From Actinomycetota bacterium (GTDB lineage Bacteria > Actinomycetota > Actinomycetes > Streptosporangiales > Streptosporangiaceae): a DNA stretch of 29,722 bases. The translations under genes were made by a program, and so were the position numbers. Where the stretch lies: the NCBI GenBank assembly GCA_003242605.1, contig QGUZ01000027.1, positions 1 through 29,722 on the forward strand. The letters are read 5' to 3'. Positions 14,742-22,436 of the stretch are shown one piece after another. Numbering within the stretch: position 1 is the first letter of the stretch; each line of letters opens with the position of its first letter. Below the pieces are notes generated by a model that worked only from the letters and a program-made list of their open reading frames with translations, ran no database searches and had not been told where the DNA came from.

Positions 14742-16469
14742 GTGTCGTATCCGTACGGCCCCGCGCCATACCCCCCTTTCGACCCGCGGGGGAGCCTTTC
14801 CGGAGTACGCCAGGCGCTGAGTCTCGTGTGGGCGCTGGCCCCGCTGATCACCTGCGGGGCGCTCGCCGTGCCGGTGATGATCTTCGCCGCGATCCGGCTG
14901 CGCACCCTCGGCGTGACCCTCGCCACGATCGGGTACACCGTCGGATTCACCACCCCGTTCGTCCTCACGCTCTTCGACGTGCCCGACGTCGCGCTGATGC
15001 TGGGGTCGATGCTGCAGACGACCCTCGTCTTCGCCGTCACGGCGCACGCCTTCCTCATCCGGAAGCAGGTCTTCGCGCCGTCCCCGCGCCCGCTCCTCTC
15101 CTCCTCGCTCACCACCGGGCTCACTTCCGAGCCGGCGTCGCGGAGCGATCCGGCCCCCGCGAAAAAGGCGCAGCGGACCGAGCCGGCGGCCGCGAAACGG
15201 CAGCCGCAGCAGTCCCGGCCGAAGCCCGCCAAGCGGCAGCCGCAGCAGACCCGCCCCGCGTCCGGGAAACGCGCCGCGCAGCAGACCCGGCCGAAGCCCG
15301 CCAAGCGGCAGGCGCAGCAGGATCGCCCGGCGTCCGGGAAACGGCGGACCCGGCAGGCCCGCCCGGAGCCCGCCGCCTCCGCCGCGCCGTCCCCGCAGGC
15401 CTCCGCGAAGCCGCCCGAGGACGGCACGGCGACGGAGCCGATCCGCGAGCAGGGCGCCACGGTGCCGGAGACGATCCCCGAGCAGGGCGCCACGGTGCCG
15501 GAGACGATCCCCGAGCAGGGCGCCACGGTGCCGGAGACGATCCCCGAGCCCGAGCGGGCGCCCGCCCCCGAGGGGCCGTCCCCGACCCGCCCCTACACGC
15601 ACGCGCCGGCGGCCGCGGCCGGGCAGGGCGCGTCCGACGAGGCCACGAGGATCGCCACCAGGCCGCAGCCCGCCCCGGCCGCCGCGGACGGCGGCAAGCC
15701 GGAGGAGGGCCGGTGGTTCGGCCCGTACCTGCTGCTCGACAAGCTCGGCGAGGGCGGGCAGGTCGCGGTCTTCCTCGCCCGGCACCCGGACGGCTCGCTG
15801 GTGGCGGTGAAGCTGCTGCACTACCGGATCAACGAGGCCGAGCGGGAGGGCTTCGTCCGCGAGCTGACCGCGGCCCGGCGCGTGCCGTCCTTCTCCACCG
15901 CCCGGATGCTCGACGCGGGCGTGCACGACGGCGTCGCGTACATCGTGAGCGAGTACGTCGACGGCCCGTCGCTGCAGCGCAAGGTGCAGCGGTCCGGGCC
16001 GCTCGATGGCGACAGCCTGATCCGGCTCGCCATCGCCACCTCGGGCGCGCTCGCCGCGATCCACAAGGCGGGGATCGTGCACCGCGACTTCAAACCGGCG
16101 AACGTGCTGCTCGCCCCGGACGGGCCGCGGGTGATCGACTTCGGCGTGGCGAAGGCGCTCGAGCAGACGAGCACGTCGACGGCGATCAAGGGCACCCCGC
16201 TGTACATGTCCCCGGAGCAGATCAACGGCGGGCGGATCACGCCCGCGTCCGACATGTTCAGCTGGGCGTCGACGATGATCTTCGGCGGCACCGGGCGGGC
16301 GCCGTTCGCCGGGTCGAACACCTACCAGGTGCTCCACCGGATCCTCTCCGACCGGCCGGACCTGTCCGGCCTGCCGGAGCCGCTGGTGGGGCCGATCGCC
16401 GCCTGCCTCGACAAGGATCCCCGCAACCGCCCCCGGGCGGCGGAGCTGATCGCGGCCATCACCGGCTGA
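14742..16469 (+). CDS. Membrane-anchored Ser/Thr protein kinase with N-terminal membrane domain and repeat linker
   Basis: 575 residues. Residues about 25-105 form three hydrophobic segments. A basic linker follows with five 12-residue repeats (152-211, type KRQPQQTRPASG), then three identical 11-residue repeats EQGATVPETIP (236-268). The kinase domain fills about 325-575: glycine loop LGEGGQVAVF, VAVKLL lysine, catalytic HRDFKPAN (about 447), metal-binding DFG (about 466), GTPLYMSPEQ activation segment. All key catalytic residues are present. Most bacterial PknB-type kinases have the kinase first and the membrane helix and sensor after it; here the order is reversed and no PASTA or other known sensor is seen. 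The substrate is unknown. It occupies the slot next to sufR that holds mptB in M. tuberculosis. Confidence 0.93.
   Translation: MSYPYGPAPYPPFDPRGSLSGVRQALSLVWALAPLITCGALAVPVMIFAAIRLRTLGVTLATIGYTVGFTTPFVLTLFDVPDVALMLGSMLQTTLVFAVTAHAFLIRKQVFAPSPRPLLSSSLTTGLTSEPASRSDPAPAKKAQRTEPAAAKRQPQQSRPKPAKRQPQQTRPASGKRAAQQTRPKPAKRQAQQDRPASGKRRTRQARPEPAASAAPSPQASAKPPEDGTATEPIREQGATVPETIPEQGATVPETIPEQGATVPETIPEPERAPAPEGPSPTRPYTHAPAAAAGQGASDEATRIATRPQPAPAAADGGKPEEGRWFGPYLLLDKLGEGGQVAVFLARHPDGSLVAVKLLHYRINEAEREGFVRELTAARRVPSFSTARMLDAGVHDGVAYIVSEYVDGPSLQRKVQRSGPLDGDSLIRLAIATSGALAAIHKAGIVHRDFKPANVLLAPDGPRVIDFGVAKALEQTSTSTAIKGTPLYMSPEQINGGRITPASDMFSWASTMIFGGTGRAPFAGSNTYQVLHRILSDRPDLSGLPEPLVGPIAACLDKDPRNRPRAAELIAAITG
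15195..15374 (+). repeat. Five 36-bp tandem repeats in the kinase linker
   Basis: Five in-frame copies encode KRQPQQSRPKPA, KRQPQQTRPASG, KRAAQQTRPKPA, KRQAQQDRPASG and KRRTRQARPEPA. Endings PKPA and PASG alternate, suggesting growth by duplication of a 72-bp double unit. The segment is strongly basic. Confidence 0.85.
15447..15545 (+). repeat. Three identical 33-bp tandem repeats in the kinase linker
   Basis: Three exact copies (15447, 15480 and 15513) encode EQGATVPETIP. Identity at the DNA level points to recent expansion, and copy number probably varies between strains. The segment is acidic with threonines before or near prolines, possible autophosphorylation sites. Confidence 0.9.
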
Positions 16470-16521
16470 TCCGGCGCCGCACGGGGCGCGGGGCGCGGCG
16501 GTGAGCCCGCCCGGGAGTCCC

Positions 16522-16527
16522 TAGACT
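16522..16527 (+). promoter_or_regulatory. -10 box of the ABC exporter operon (leaderless)
   Basis: TAGACT ends 6 bp before the ATG at 16534. There is no ribosome site, so a leaderless transcript for the ATPase gene is likely. Confidence 0.5.
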
Positions 16528-16533
16528 CGTGGC

Positions 16534-17442
16534 ATGAGCTCCCCTGCCGTCGAGGTCGTCGACCTGGTGAAGCGGTACGGCCGCCTGACCGCGGTGGACG
16601 GTCTGAGCCTCACCGCGGAGTCCGGCGCGGTCACCGCGATCCTCGGCCCCAACGGCGCGGGCAAGACCACCACGATCGAGATCTGCGAAGGGTTCCGGCG
16701 GGCGGACGGCGGCACGGTCCGGGTGCTCGGCCTGCCCCCGTCGCGGCGGGAGCTGCGCGCCCGCGTCGGGATCATGCCGCAGTCCGGGGGCGTGCCGCCC
16801 GCGATGCGCTGCGGCGAGTGGCTGCGGCTGGTCGCCCGCTTCCACGCCCATCCGCTCGACCCGGACGCGCTGCTCGACCGGCTCGGGCTCGCCGACCAGG
16901 CCCGCACGCCGTACCGCAGGCTCTCCGGCGGGCAGCAGCAGCGGCTCTCCCTCGCCGCCGCCCTGATCGGCCGTCCCGAGCTGGTGTTCCTCGACGAGCC
17001 GACCGCGGGCATGGACCCGCAGGCCCGCCGGTCCTGCTGGGACCTGATCGGCGAGCTGCGCGCGGCGGGGGTGTCGGTCGTGCTCACCACGCACTTCATG
17101 GACGAGGCCGAGAAGCTCGCCGACCACGTCGTGATCATCGACCGCGGCCGGGTGGTCGCCGAGGGCACGCCCGCCGAGCTCACCGGCGCCGAGCGGCAGC
17201 TGCGCTTCCGCGCCCGCCCCGGCCTCAACCTCGACGAGCTGCTCAAGGCGCTGCCCGCCGGCAGCGCGGCCAAGGAGTCCCCGGCCGGCCACTACATCAT
17301 CGAGGGCGAGGTCGGCCCCGAGCTGCTCGCCACGGTCACGGCGTGGTGCGCCGCCGAGGGTGTGACCGCCGAGGCCCTCAGCATCGAGCGCCGCACCCTC
17401 GAGGACGTCTTCCTCGAGCTCACCGGCCGCGAGCTGCGGTGA
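16534..17442 (+). CDS. ABC exporter ATPase, DrrA/CcmA-like
   Basis: 302-residue ATPase of an ABC-2 type exporter. Walker A is GPNGAGKTT, signature LSGGQQQR, Walker B LVFLDEPTAG, D-loop GMDPQ and switch LTTHFMDEAE. The C-terminal 80 residues form the small domain common in drug and polyketide exporters, ending in RTLEDVFLELTGREL. It is followed 28 bp later by its permease. From memory the pair corresponds to Rv1457c-Rv1458c of M. tuberculosis, between ctaA and the suf genes. The substrate is unknown; its constant position beside ctaA could mean a link with cytochrome oxidase assembly, which is inference. Confidence 0.95.
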   Translation: MSSPAVEVVDLVKRYGRLTAVDGLSLTAESGAVTAILGPNGAGKTTTIEICEGFRRADGGTVRVLGLPPSRRELRARVGIMPQSGGVPPAMRCGEWLRLVARFHAHPLDPDALLDRLGLADQARTPYRRLSGGQQQRLSLAAALIGRPELVFLDEPTAGMDPQARRSCWDLIGELRAAGVSVVLTTHFMDEAEKLADHVVIIDRGRVVAEGTPAELTGAERQLRFRARPGLNLDELLKALPAGSAAKESPAGHYIIEGEVGPELLATVTAWCAAEGVTAEALSIERRTLEDVFLELTGRELR

Positions 17443-17470
17443 CCCGCGACGCCGAGACCTGGGAGGCACC

Positions 17471-18241
17471 ATGACCACGCTCGACCTCACCCCCGCCCCC
17501 GGGGCCGCGCCGCTGCCGCGCATGGTCCTCGCCCAGGCGGGCGCGGAGATGCGCGGCATGCTCCGCAACGGCGAGCAGCTGCTGCTCACGATGATCATCC
17601 CGGTCCTCGTGCTCGTCGGGTTCTCCCTCGCCCCGCTGCTGGAGGTGCCCGGGGAGCGGATCGCGTACGTGACGCCCGGGGTGCTCGCGCTGGCGATCAT
17701 GTCCACCGCGTTCACCGGCCAGGCGATCGCCACCGGCTTCGAGCGCCGGTACGGCGTGCTCAAGCGGCTCGGCGCGACCCCGCTGTCCCGGACCGGCCTG
17801 ATGCTCGGCAAGACGCTCGCGATCGCCGGCGTGGAGATCGTGCAGGTGGTGCTGATCGTCGCGGTCGCGCTCGGCCTGGGCTGGCGGCCGGAGCTCTCCC
17901 ACGGGCCGGTGGGCCCCGTGCTGTTCGTCGTCGCCGGCACCGCCGCGTTCAGCGGCCTCGGGCTGCTCATGGCCGGGACGCTGCGCGCGGAGGCCACGCT
18001 CGCCGCGGCCAACCTCGTCTACCTCGTCCTGCTCGGCCTGGGCGGCGTGGTGTTCCCCGTCGACCTGTTCCCCGCCGCGATGCAGGGCGTGGTCGAGCTG
18101 CTGCCGATCACCGCGCTCGCCGACGGCCTGCGCGTCCTGCTCACCGGCGGGTCCCCCTTCCCCTACCAGGAGCTCCTCATCCTGTGCGGCTGGGCGGTGG
18201 CGGGGCTCGTGCTCGCCGCGCTCACCTTCCGCTGGGAGTGA
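17471..18241 (+). CDS. ABC-2 type exporter permease
   Basis: 256 residues with about six membrane segments, beginning after a 25-residue cytoplasmic tail (LLLTMIIPVLVLVGFSLAPL, then later LVYLVLLGLGGVVFPVDLFP). The segment TGFERRYGVLKRLGATPLSR is the cytoplasmic coupling region typical of ABC-2 membrane proteins such as DrrB. The ATG has GGGAGG 5 bp upstream (CTGGGAGGCACC). It forms a transporter with the ATPase just upstream. Confidence 0.94.
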   Translation: MTTLDLTPAPGAAPLPRMVLAQAGAEMRGMLRNGEQLLLTMIIPVLVLVGFSLAPLLEVPGERIAYVTPGVLALAIMSTAFTGQAIATGFERRYGVLKRLGATPLSRTGLMLGKTLAIAGVEIVQVVLIVAVALGLGWRPELSHGPVGPVLFVVAGTAAFSGLGLLMAGTLRAEATLAAANLVYLVLLGLGGVVFPVDLFPAAMQGVVELLPITALADGLRVLLTGGSPFPYQELLILCGWAVAGLVLAALTFRWE

Positions 18242-18282
18242 CCGGGCACAACCCGGCCATAACCCCGCCATCCGGCTGCCGC

Positions 18283-18288
18283 TACCCT
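18283..18288 (+). promoter_or_regulatory. -10 box before the EamA exporter gene
   Basis: TACCCT fits TAnnnT and would start transcription near 18295, leaving about 28 bases of leader containing AGGGGGG before the ATG at 18324. No clear -35 box. Confidence 0.35.
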
Positions 18289-18323
18289 TGCCTGGGCGGC
18301 AGTCGCCGGACAGGGGGGTGCGG

Positions 18324-19238
18324 ATGACGGCGCAGCGGGCGTGGGCGGGTGAGCCGCTGCGCGCCCGGCGGTTCCGGCCGGGCGCGGTGCTCCGCCTCGC
18401 GGCGGACGCGATCCCGCCACCGGGCCTCGTGCTGCTGTCGGTGCTGTCGGTGCAGCTCGGCGGAGGGCTGGCCAAGCACCTGTTCGCGGTGCTGCCGCCG
18501 AGCGCGGTGGTGTTCCTGCGCATCGCGACCGCGGCGATCGTGGTCTGCCTCATGGTCCGGCCCCGGCTGCGCGGGCTGAGCCGTACCGATCTCGCGGTGG
18601 GGATCGCGTTCGGGGCGTCGCTCGGCCTGATGAACATGTCGTTCTACGAGGCGCTCGCCCGCATGCCGATCGGGATCGCGGTGGCGATCGAGTTCATCGG
18701 GCCGCTCGGCGTGGCGGTGGCGACGTCGCGGCGGCGGCTCGACCTGCTGTGGGTGCTGCTCGCGGGCGTGGGCGTGGTGCTGCTCGCCCCCGGTGGCGGG
18801 GGGCGGATCACCTGGGCCGGGGTCGGCTTCGCCGCGCTCGCCGGGCTGTTCTGGGCCGGGTACATCCTGCTCGGCGCGGCGGTCGGGCGGCGCATCCCCG
18901 GCCAGACCGGGCTCGGCCTGGCGATGCTCGTCGCGCTCGTGCTGTCCGCCCCGGTCGGGGTGGTCTCCGGCGGCACGGCCCTGCTCTCCCCCGAGATCCT
19001 GCTGCTCGGCCTCGGCGTGGGGCTGCTGTCCTCGGTGATCCCGTACTCGATCGAGCTGGAGGCGCTGCGCCGCATGCCGAAGCGGGTGTTCGGCATCCTG
19101 ATGAGCCTGGAGCCCGCCGCGGCGGCGCTCGTCGGCCTCGTCGTCCTGGGCGAGGTGCTCGACCTGCGGGAATGGGCGGCGATCGGGTGCGTGGTGGCCG
19201 CCTCGCTCGGCTCCACCCGCACCGCCGCCGAGGGGTGA
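18324..19238 (+). CDS. EamA/RhtA-type drug/metabolite exporter
   Basis: 304 residues, ten hydrophobic segments in two homologous halves, as in the drug/metabolite transporter superfamily. The closest pattern is the RhtA group, exporters of threonine, homoserine and related amino acids (for example ALARMPIGIAVAIEFIGPL and PYSIELEALRRMPKRVFGIL in the second half). I chose the ATG at 18324 because AGGGGGG lies 5-6 bp upstream; an earlier GTG/ATG frame to 18288 lacks this. It stands between the ABC pair and ctaA on the same strand but has its own -10 box. The substrate is not readable from sequence. Confidence 0.92.
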   Translation: MTAQRAWAGEPLRARRFRPGAVLRLAADAIPPPGLVLLSVLSVQLGGGLAKHLFAVLPPSAVVFLRIATAAIVVCLMVRPRLRGLSRTDLAVGIAFGASLGLMNMSFYEALARMPIGIAVAIEFIGPLGVAVATSRRRLDLLWVLLAGVGVVLLAPGGGGRITWAGVGFAALAGLFWAGYILLGAAVGRRIPGQTGLGLAMLVALVLSAPVGVVSGGTALLSPEILLLGLGVGLLSSVIPYSIELEALRRMPKRVFGILMSLEPAAAALVGLVVLGEVLDLREWAAIGCVVAASLGSTRTAAEG

Positions 19239-19317
19239 CGCCGTCCCTCCGCCGTCCCTCCGCCGCCGTCCGGTACCGGTCGGCCCGGCCGGTGCCGGGA
19301 CCGGTCGTACCCCCGCC

Positions 19318-19323
19318 TAGCAT
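19318..19323 (+). promoter_or_regulatory. -10 box of ctaA (leaderless)
   Basis: TAGCAT ends 7 bp before an in-frame GTG at 19331. The nearby ATG at 19322 lies inside this -10 box, so if the box is used the GTG must be the start. Confidence 0.45.
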
Positions 19324-19330
19324 GAGTGTC

Positions 19331-20317
19331 GTGTCCCGCACCCATGATCAATCGTCGAACATCGTGGCCCGCCTGCGCCGGTCGGTCTGGTCACCCACCC
19401 CCGCCGACATGCACCGCTGGGCGTTCGCCGCGATCGTCGTCAACACGCTGATCACCGTCACGGGGGCGGCGGTCCGGCTCACCGGCTCCGGCCTCGGCTG
19501 CCCGACGTGGCCGAAGTGCACGCCCGACAGCTTCGTGCCGGCCCCGCACGACGAACACGCGCCGCTCAACATGGCGATCGAGTTCGGCAACCGGCTGATC
19601 ACGTTCCTCGTGCTCGCCGTGGCGGTGGCCTGCTTCGTCGCGGCGCTGCGGCTCCGGCCGCGGCGCGACTCGCTGGTCAGGATCGCCGCCCTCCAGCCGC
19701 TCGGCGTGATCGCCCAGGCGGTGTGGGGCGGCGTCGTCGTGCTCGCGGTGCTCCACCCGGTCACCGTGGGCGTGCACTTCCTGCTCTCCATCGGCATGAT
19801 CGCCGCCTCGTACGCCCTGTACGCGCGCTCCGGCGAGGGCGACGCGCCGGTGCACCTCCTCGTCCACCGGCACATCCGCACGCTGGGCTTCGTGCTCCTG
19901 GCCGCGGTGTTCGTGCTGGTCGTGCTCGGCGTCGTGGTCACCGGCACCGGGCCGCACTCCGGCGACAAGCTCGCCACCCGGTTCCAGTTCGACATCGAGA
20001 CGGTGACCCGGCTGCACGCCGACGCGGTGTGGGTGGTGCTGGGGCTGACCTTCGCGCTGCTGTTCGCGGCCCACCTCACCGGCGCCCCCGCGGTGGTACG
20101 GCGTGCCCTGCTCACGCTGCTCGGCATCGAGCTCGCCCAGGCGGTCATCGGCGCCGTCCAGTACTGGCTCGCCGTGCCCGCGGTGCTCGTCGGGCTGCAC
20201 GTGTTCGGCGCCGCCCTCACCTGGATCGCCACGCTGCGGGTGGTGTTCGTGATGCGCGACCGGGACTCGCTCGGCACCGTGCCGAACGCGGAACGGCTGC
20301 GCGCCGCGCCCATCTGA
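19331..20317 (+). CDS. ctaA: Heme A synthase (COX15/CtaA family)
   Basis: Integral membrane enzyme that oxidises the C8 methyl of heme O to a formyl group, giving heme A for cytochrome c oxidase. The product is 328 residues from the GTG or 331 from the ATG at 19322. Eight membrane segments are visible. Landmarks are TGAAVRLTGSGLGCPTWPKC with the extracytoplasmic cysteine pair, the conserved glutamate in MAIEFGNRL, and heme-ligand histidines in TVGVHFLL, VTRLHADAVW and VGLHVFGA. The partner enzyme ctaB is encoded 6.5 kb away. A hairpin terminator follows at 20372-20390. Confidence 0.93.
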   Translation: MSRTHDQSSNIVARLRRSVWSPTPADMHRWAFAAIVVNTLITVTGAAVRLTGSGLGCPTWPKCTPDSFVPAPHDEHAPLNMAIEFGNRLITFLVLAVAVACFVAALRLRPRRDSLVRIAALQPLGVIAQAVWGGVVVLAVLHPVTVGVHFLLSIGMIAASYALYARSGEGDAPVHLLVHRHIRTLGFVLLAAVFVLVVLGVVVTGTGPHSGDKLATRFQFDIETVTRLHADAVWVVLGLTFALLFAAHLTGAPAVVRRALLTLLGIELAQAVIGAVQYWLAVPAVLVGLHVFGAALTWIATLRVVFVMRDRDSLGTVPNAERLRAAPI

Positions 20318-20371
20318 GCGCCGTGTCCAGCTGAGCCCAGCATCCGGAACACCGCGCAACCGGCCGGAACC

Positions 20372-20390
20372 CCGCCGAGGCCGTCGGCGG
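20372..20390 (+). terminator. Terminator of ctaA
   Basis: CCGCCGA (20372-20378) and TCGGCGG (20384-20390) form a perfect 7-bp stem with a 5-base loop, 55 bp after the ctaA stop. No T-run. Confidence 0.5.
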
Positions 20391-20411
20391 CCGCGTTACC
20401 GCGTCGTCGGC

Positions 20412-20471
20412 GCCGTCCCTCGGGCCGTCCATCGCGCCGTCAATGGCGCCGTCATGCGCGCCGTCCCGGCC
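20412..20471. repeat. Five 12-bp tandem repeats GCCGTCnnnnnn
   Basis: Units start at 20412, 20424, 20436, 20448 and 20460; each begins GCCGTC and the second half varies. The unit length is a multiple of three, but no supported gene covers it. Confidence 0.7.
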
Positions 20472-20564
20472 GGTCCGGCGCCCGGGACGCTCCCCGGGGC
20501 CGGCCGGGGACGGCCGGCCCGGCCGCCGGACACGCCGCGTCGCGGCCGCAGATCGAAAATTTCA

Positions 20565-20583
20565 CGCCGGGTAACGCCCGGCG
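20565..20583. terminator. Hairpin with A/T flank, possible bidirectional terminator
   Basis: CGCCGGG (20565-20571) and CCCGGCG (20577-20583) with a 5-base loop. On the minus strand it is followed by TGAAATTTTCG, the only T-rich hairpin flank in this gap. Confidence 0.4.
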
Positions 20584-20672
20584 CCTCACATCCCGCGCCC
20601 GTGGCCTGGTGATTCACCTGCGCCCGCCGGACCCCTCGGCACCGAGCCCTGGGACGGGCGGTCGCCCCGTTG

Positions 20673-20983
20673 TACATTCCCCTCGTCGTCGGGAGCGTGT
20701 CCGGCTCCCCCGCCGACCCCGGGAGGTGAGGCAACCGCTCCGTTCACACGGCAACTCATCCCTCCTCCTAAGGCAACACTCCCTGTTCTCCTGTTCCCGG
20801 GGACGCGAGGCGGTCCCTCCTCCTCCTCCGCCTCGCGTTCCCACCCCATCCTCCTCCGGCGCACGGCCGCCGCTTCGCCGCCCGCGCTCCCGTGCGCCTC
20901 ACCCCTGTGTCCCACCCCGGGCGACCGCCCGCACGCGCATCCCTCCGGCGACCCGCCCTCGGCGGGCCGTGCCGTGCGGGCGG
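20673..20983 (+). ncRNA. Candidate structured RNA or long 5' leader
   Basis: After a possible -10 box (TACATT, 20673-20678) come four perfect inverted repeats: GGGAGC/GCTCCC (20691-20709), CGCGAGGCGG/CCGCCTCGCG (20804-20837), GGCGCACGG/CCGTGCGCC (20858-20898) and CCGCCCGCACG/CGTGCGGGCGG (20925-20983). The 14-base loop of the second is TCCCTCCTCCTCCT, and a similar pyrimidine tract lies at 20759-20769; both resemble anti-Shine-Dalgarno sequence, as in C-rich loops of actinobacterial small RNAs. No known family is recognised. It could also be the leader of the downstream gene or simply GC-rich spacer. Confidence 0.3.
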
Positions 20984-21117
20984 GTCCCGCGGACGGCGGG
21001 CGCCGCCCCGGCCCGCCGTACCGGCGGCTCCCCGGCCCTCTCGCCCGATCCGGACCCCGGTGTCACGCATGCCCGGTCGCTTCCCTCTCGGCGGGCATTA
21101 CACGGAGCACTTTTTAT

Positions 21118-21127
21118 GTGACGTCAC
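21118..21127. promoter_or_regulatory. Palindrome GTGACGTCAC before the DUF418-like gene
   Basis: A perfect 10-bp palindrome just upstream of the DUF418-like gene, within TATGTGACGTCACGTG. It may be an operator, and TATGTG (21115-21120) could serve as -10 box for a leaderless GTG start at 21128. Confidence 0.4.
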
Positions 21128-21163
21128 GTGTACGTTGGCGGGACGCTGCCGCATATCACCCCC

Positions 21164-22417
21164 ATGAGTCACACGGCTCCCGCCGACCCCATGGAGCACA
21201 CGACCCAGGACAGCGCGCCGGTACGGCCGGCCGGGTCCGCCGGCACCGCGCCCGGGCCCGAGACCGGCCGCCCCGCGGGCGCCGGCCGCATGCTCGGCGT
21301 GGACCTGGCGCGCGCGCTCGCCGTCTACGGCATGTTCGCGGTGCACGTCGGGCCGTCCCCGGAGTCCGTCGACGGCCTGCCCGCGCTGCTGCTCGAGCTC
21401 GCGCAGGGCCGCTCGGCGTCCCTGTTCGCGCTGCTGGCGGGCGTGTCGCTGGCGCTGATGTGCGGACGCGCGCCGATCGAGCGGGACACCGCCGGTCGGC
21501 TGCTGCGGGCGCGGATCGCCACCCGTGCCGTCCTGCTGCTCGTGCTCGGCACCGCGCTCACCGCGATCGGCTCCACGATCTGGGTGATCATCCCCTACTA
21601 CGGGCTGTTCTTCCTGCTGGCGCTGCCCGCGCTCGGCCTCGCCACCCCGGCGCTGGCCGGGCTCGCCGCGCTGACCGCGCTCGCCGGCCCGGTGCTCTCC
21701 ATGGCGCCGCGGGTGGTGCCGCCCGAGTGGCTCGACGCGGTCGCCGCCTACGATCCGCTCAACCAGGTGAGCAGGCACGGGCTGATCGAGCTGGCGTTCG
21801 CCGGCGGATTCCCGGCGGTGACCTGGATGGCGTACGTGTTCGCCGGCATGACGCTCGGCCGGCTCGACCTCGCCGCCGAGGCGGTCCGGCGCCGCCTGGT
21901 CCGGGCCGGCCTCGCGCTCACCGCGGTCGGCTACGGCGGCTCCTGGCTCGCCTGCACGGTGTTCACCGACGTCCGGGCCACGATGTCCGCCGCCGCGGCC
22001 GCGGCCCAGGCCGCGGGCGTCCACTACGACGTGCGCTACCAGGGCACGGCGCTGCAGCGGCTGCTCACCGCCGCGCCGCACAGCGACTCCACGTTCGAGA
22101 TCACCGGGAACATCGGGGTGGCGATCCTCGTGCTCGTCGCCGCGATCGCCCTGCTGGAGAAGCGCCCCCGGCTGCGCGGCCCGGCCACGCCGCTGCTCGC
22201 GGTCGGCACGATGTCGCTCACCGTGTACGTCGTCCACATCCTGCTCATCCGGTACGTGGAGGTGGAGGTGTACCTCGGGTCGCCGACCGCCGTGCTCGCG
22301 GTGTTCGCGGTGGCCGCCACCGCGTTCGCGGCGGCCTGGAAGCGGTTCTTCCGCCGGGGCCCGCTGGAGTCGCTGCTCCACGCCGCGACGGTGCGGGTGT
22401 CCGAGCTGGTGCGGTAG
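21164..22417 (+). CDS. DUF418/YeiB-like multipass membrane protein
   Basis: About 417 residues with roughly ten hydrophobic segments. After a 40-residue Pro/Ala-rich tail comes RMLGVDLARALAVYGMFAVH, the N-terminal signature shared by DUF418/YeiB-like proteins and the heparan-alpha-glucosaminide N-acetyltransferase-like group. The late segment GTMSLTVYVVHILLIRYVEV fits the DUF418 C-terminal half. Members may be membrane acyltransferases, but function is unproven. The start is uncertain: ATG at 21164, or in-frame GTG at 21128 if leaderless. It ends 19 bp from the convergent PrsW-like gene. Confidence 0.88.
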   Translation: MSHTAPADPMEHTTQDSAPVRPAGSAGTAPGPETGRPAGAGRMLGVDLARALAVYGMFAVHVGPSPESVDGLPALLLELAQGRSASLFALLAGVSLALMCGRAPIERDTAGRLLRARIATRAVLLLVLGTALTAIGSTIWVIIPYYGLFFLLALPALGLATPALAGLAALTALAGPVLSMAPRVVPPEWLDAVAAYDPLNQVSRHGLIELAFAGGFPAVTWMAYVFAGMTLGRLDLAAEAVRRRLVRAGLALTAVGYGGSWLACTVFTDVRATMSAAAAAAQAAGVHYDVRYQGTALQRLLTAAPHSDSTFEITGNIGVAILVLVAAIALLEKRPRLRGPATPLLAVGTMSLTVYVVHILLIRYVEVEVYLGSPTAVLAVFAVAATAFAAAWKRFFRRGPLESLLHAATVRVSELVR

Positions 22418-22436
22418 GCCGCCTTCGCCCCGGCGC

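Larger units (their letters stand above)
20318..21163. other. 845-bp gap with strong secondary structure, no clear gene
   Basis: Between ctaA and the DUF418-like gene. It holds a ctaA terminator, five 12-bp repeats (20412-20471), hairpins at 20491-20510 and 20565-20583, a possible promoter (TACATT 20673-20678) and then a dense run of hairpins at 20691-20983. Three GGCAAC motifs occur at 20730, 20750 and 20772. Open frames on both strands have poor third-position GC bias and Pro/Arg-rich translations, so I do not call a protein here. Confidence 0.55.

Noticed and set aside
14697..16337. 546-codon minus-strand frame opposite the kinase
   Set aside because: It is low-complexity and mirrors the kinase linker repeats; the plus-strand frame has full kinase motifs.
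20614..20844. Small minus-strand frames, one with AGGAGGAGGG before an ATG near 20758
   Set aside because: The purine run is part of the repeat tract; third-position GC bias is poor and the product (MSCRVNGAVASPPG...) has no protein-like features.
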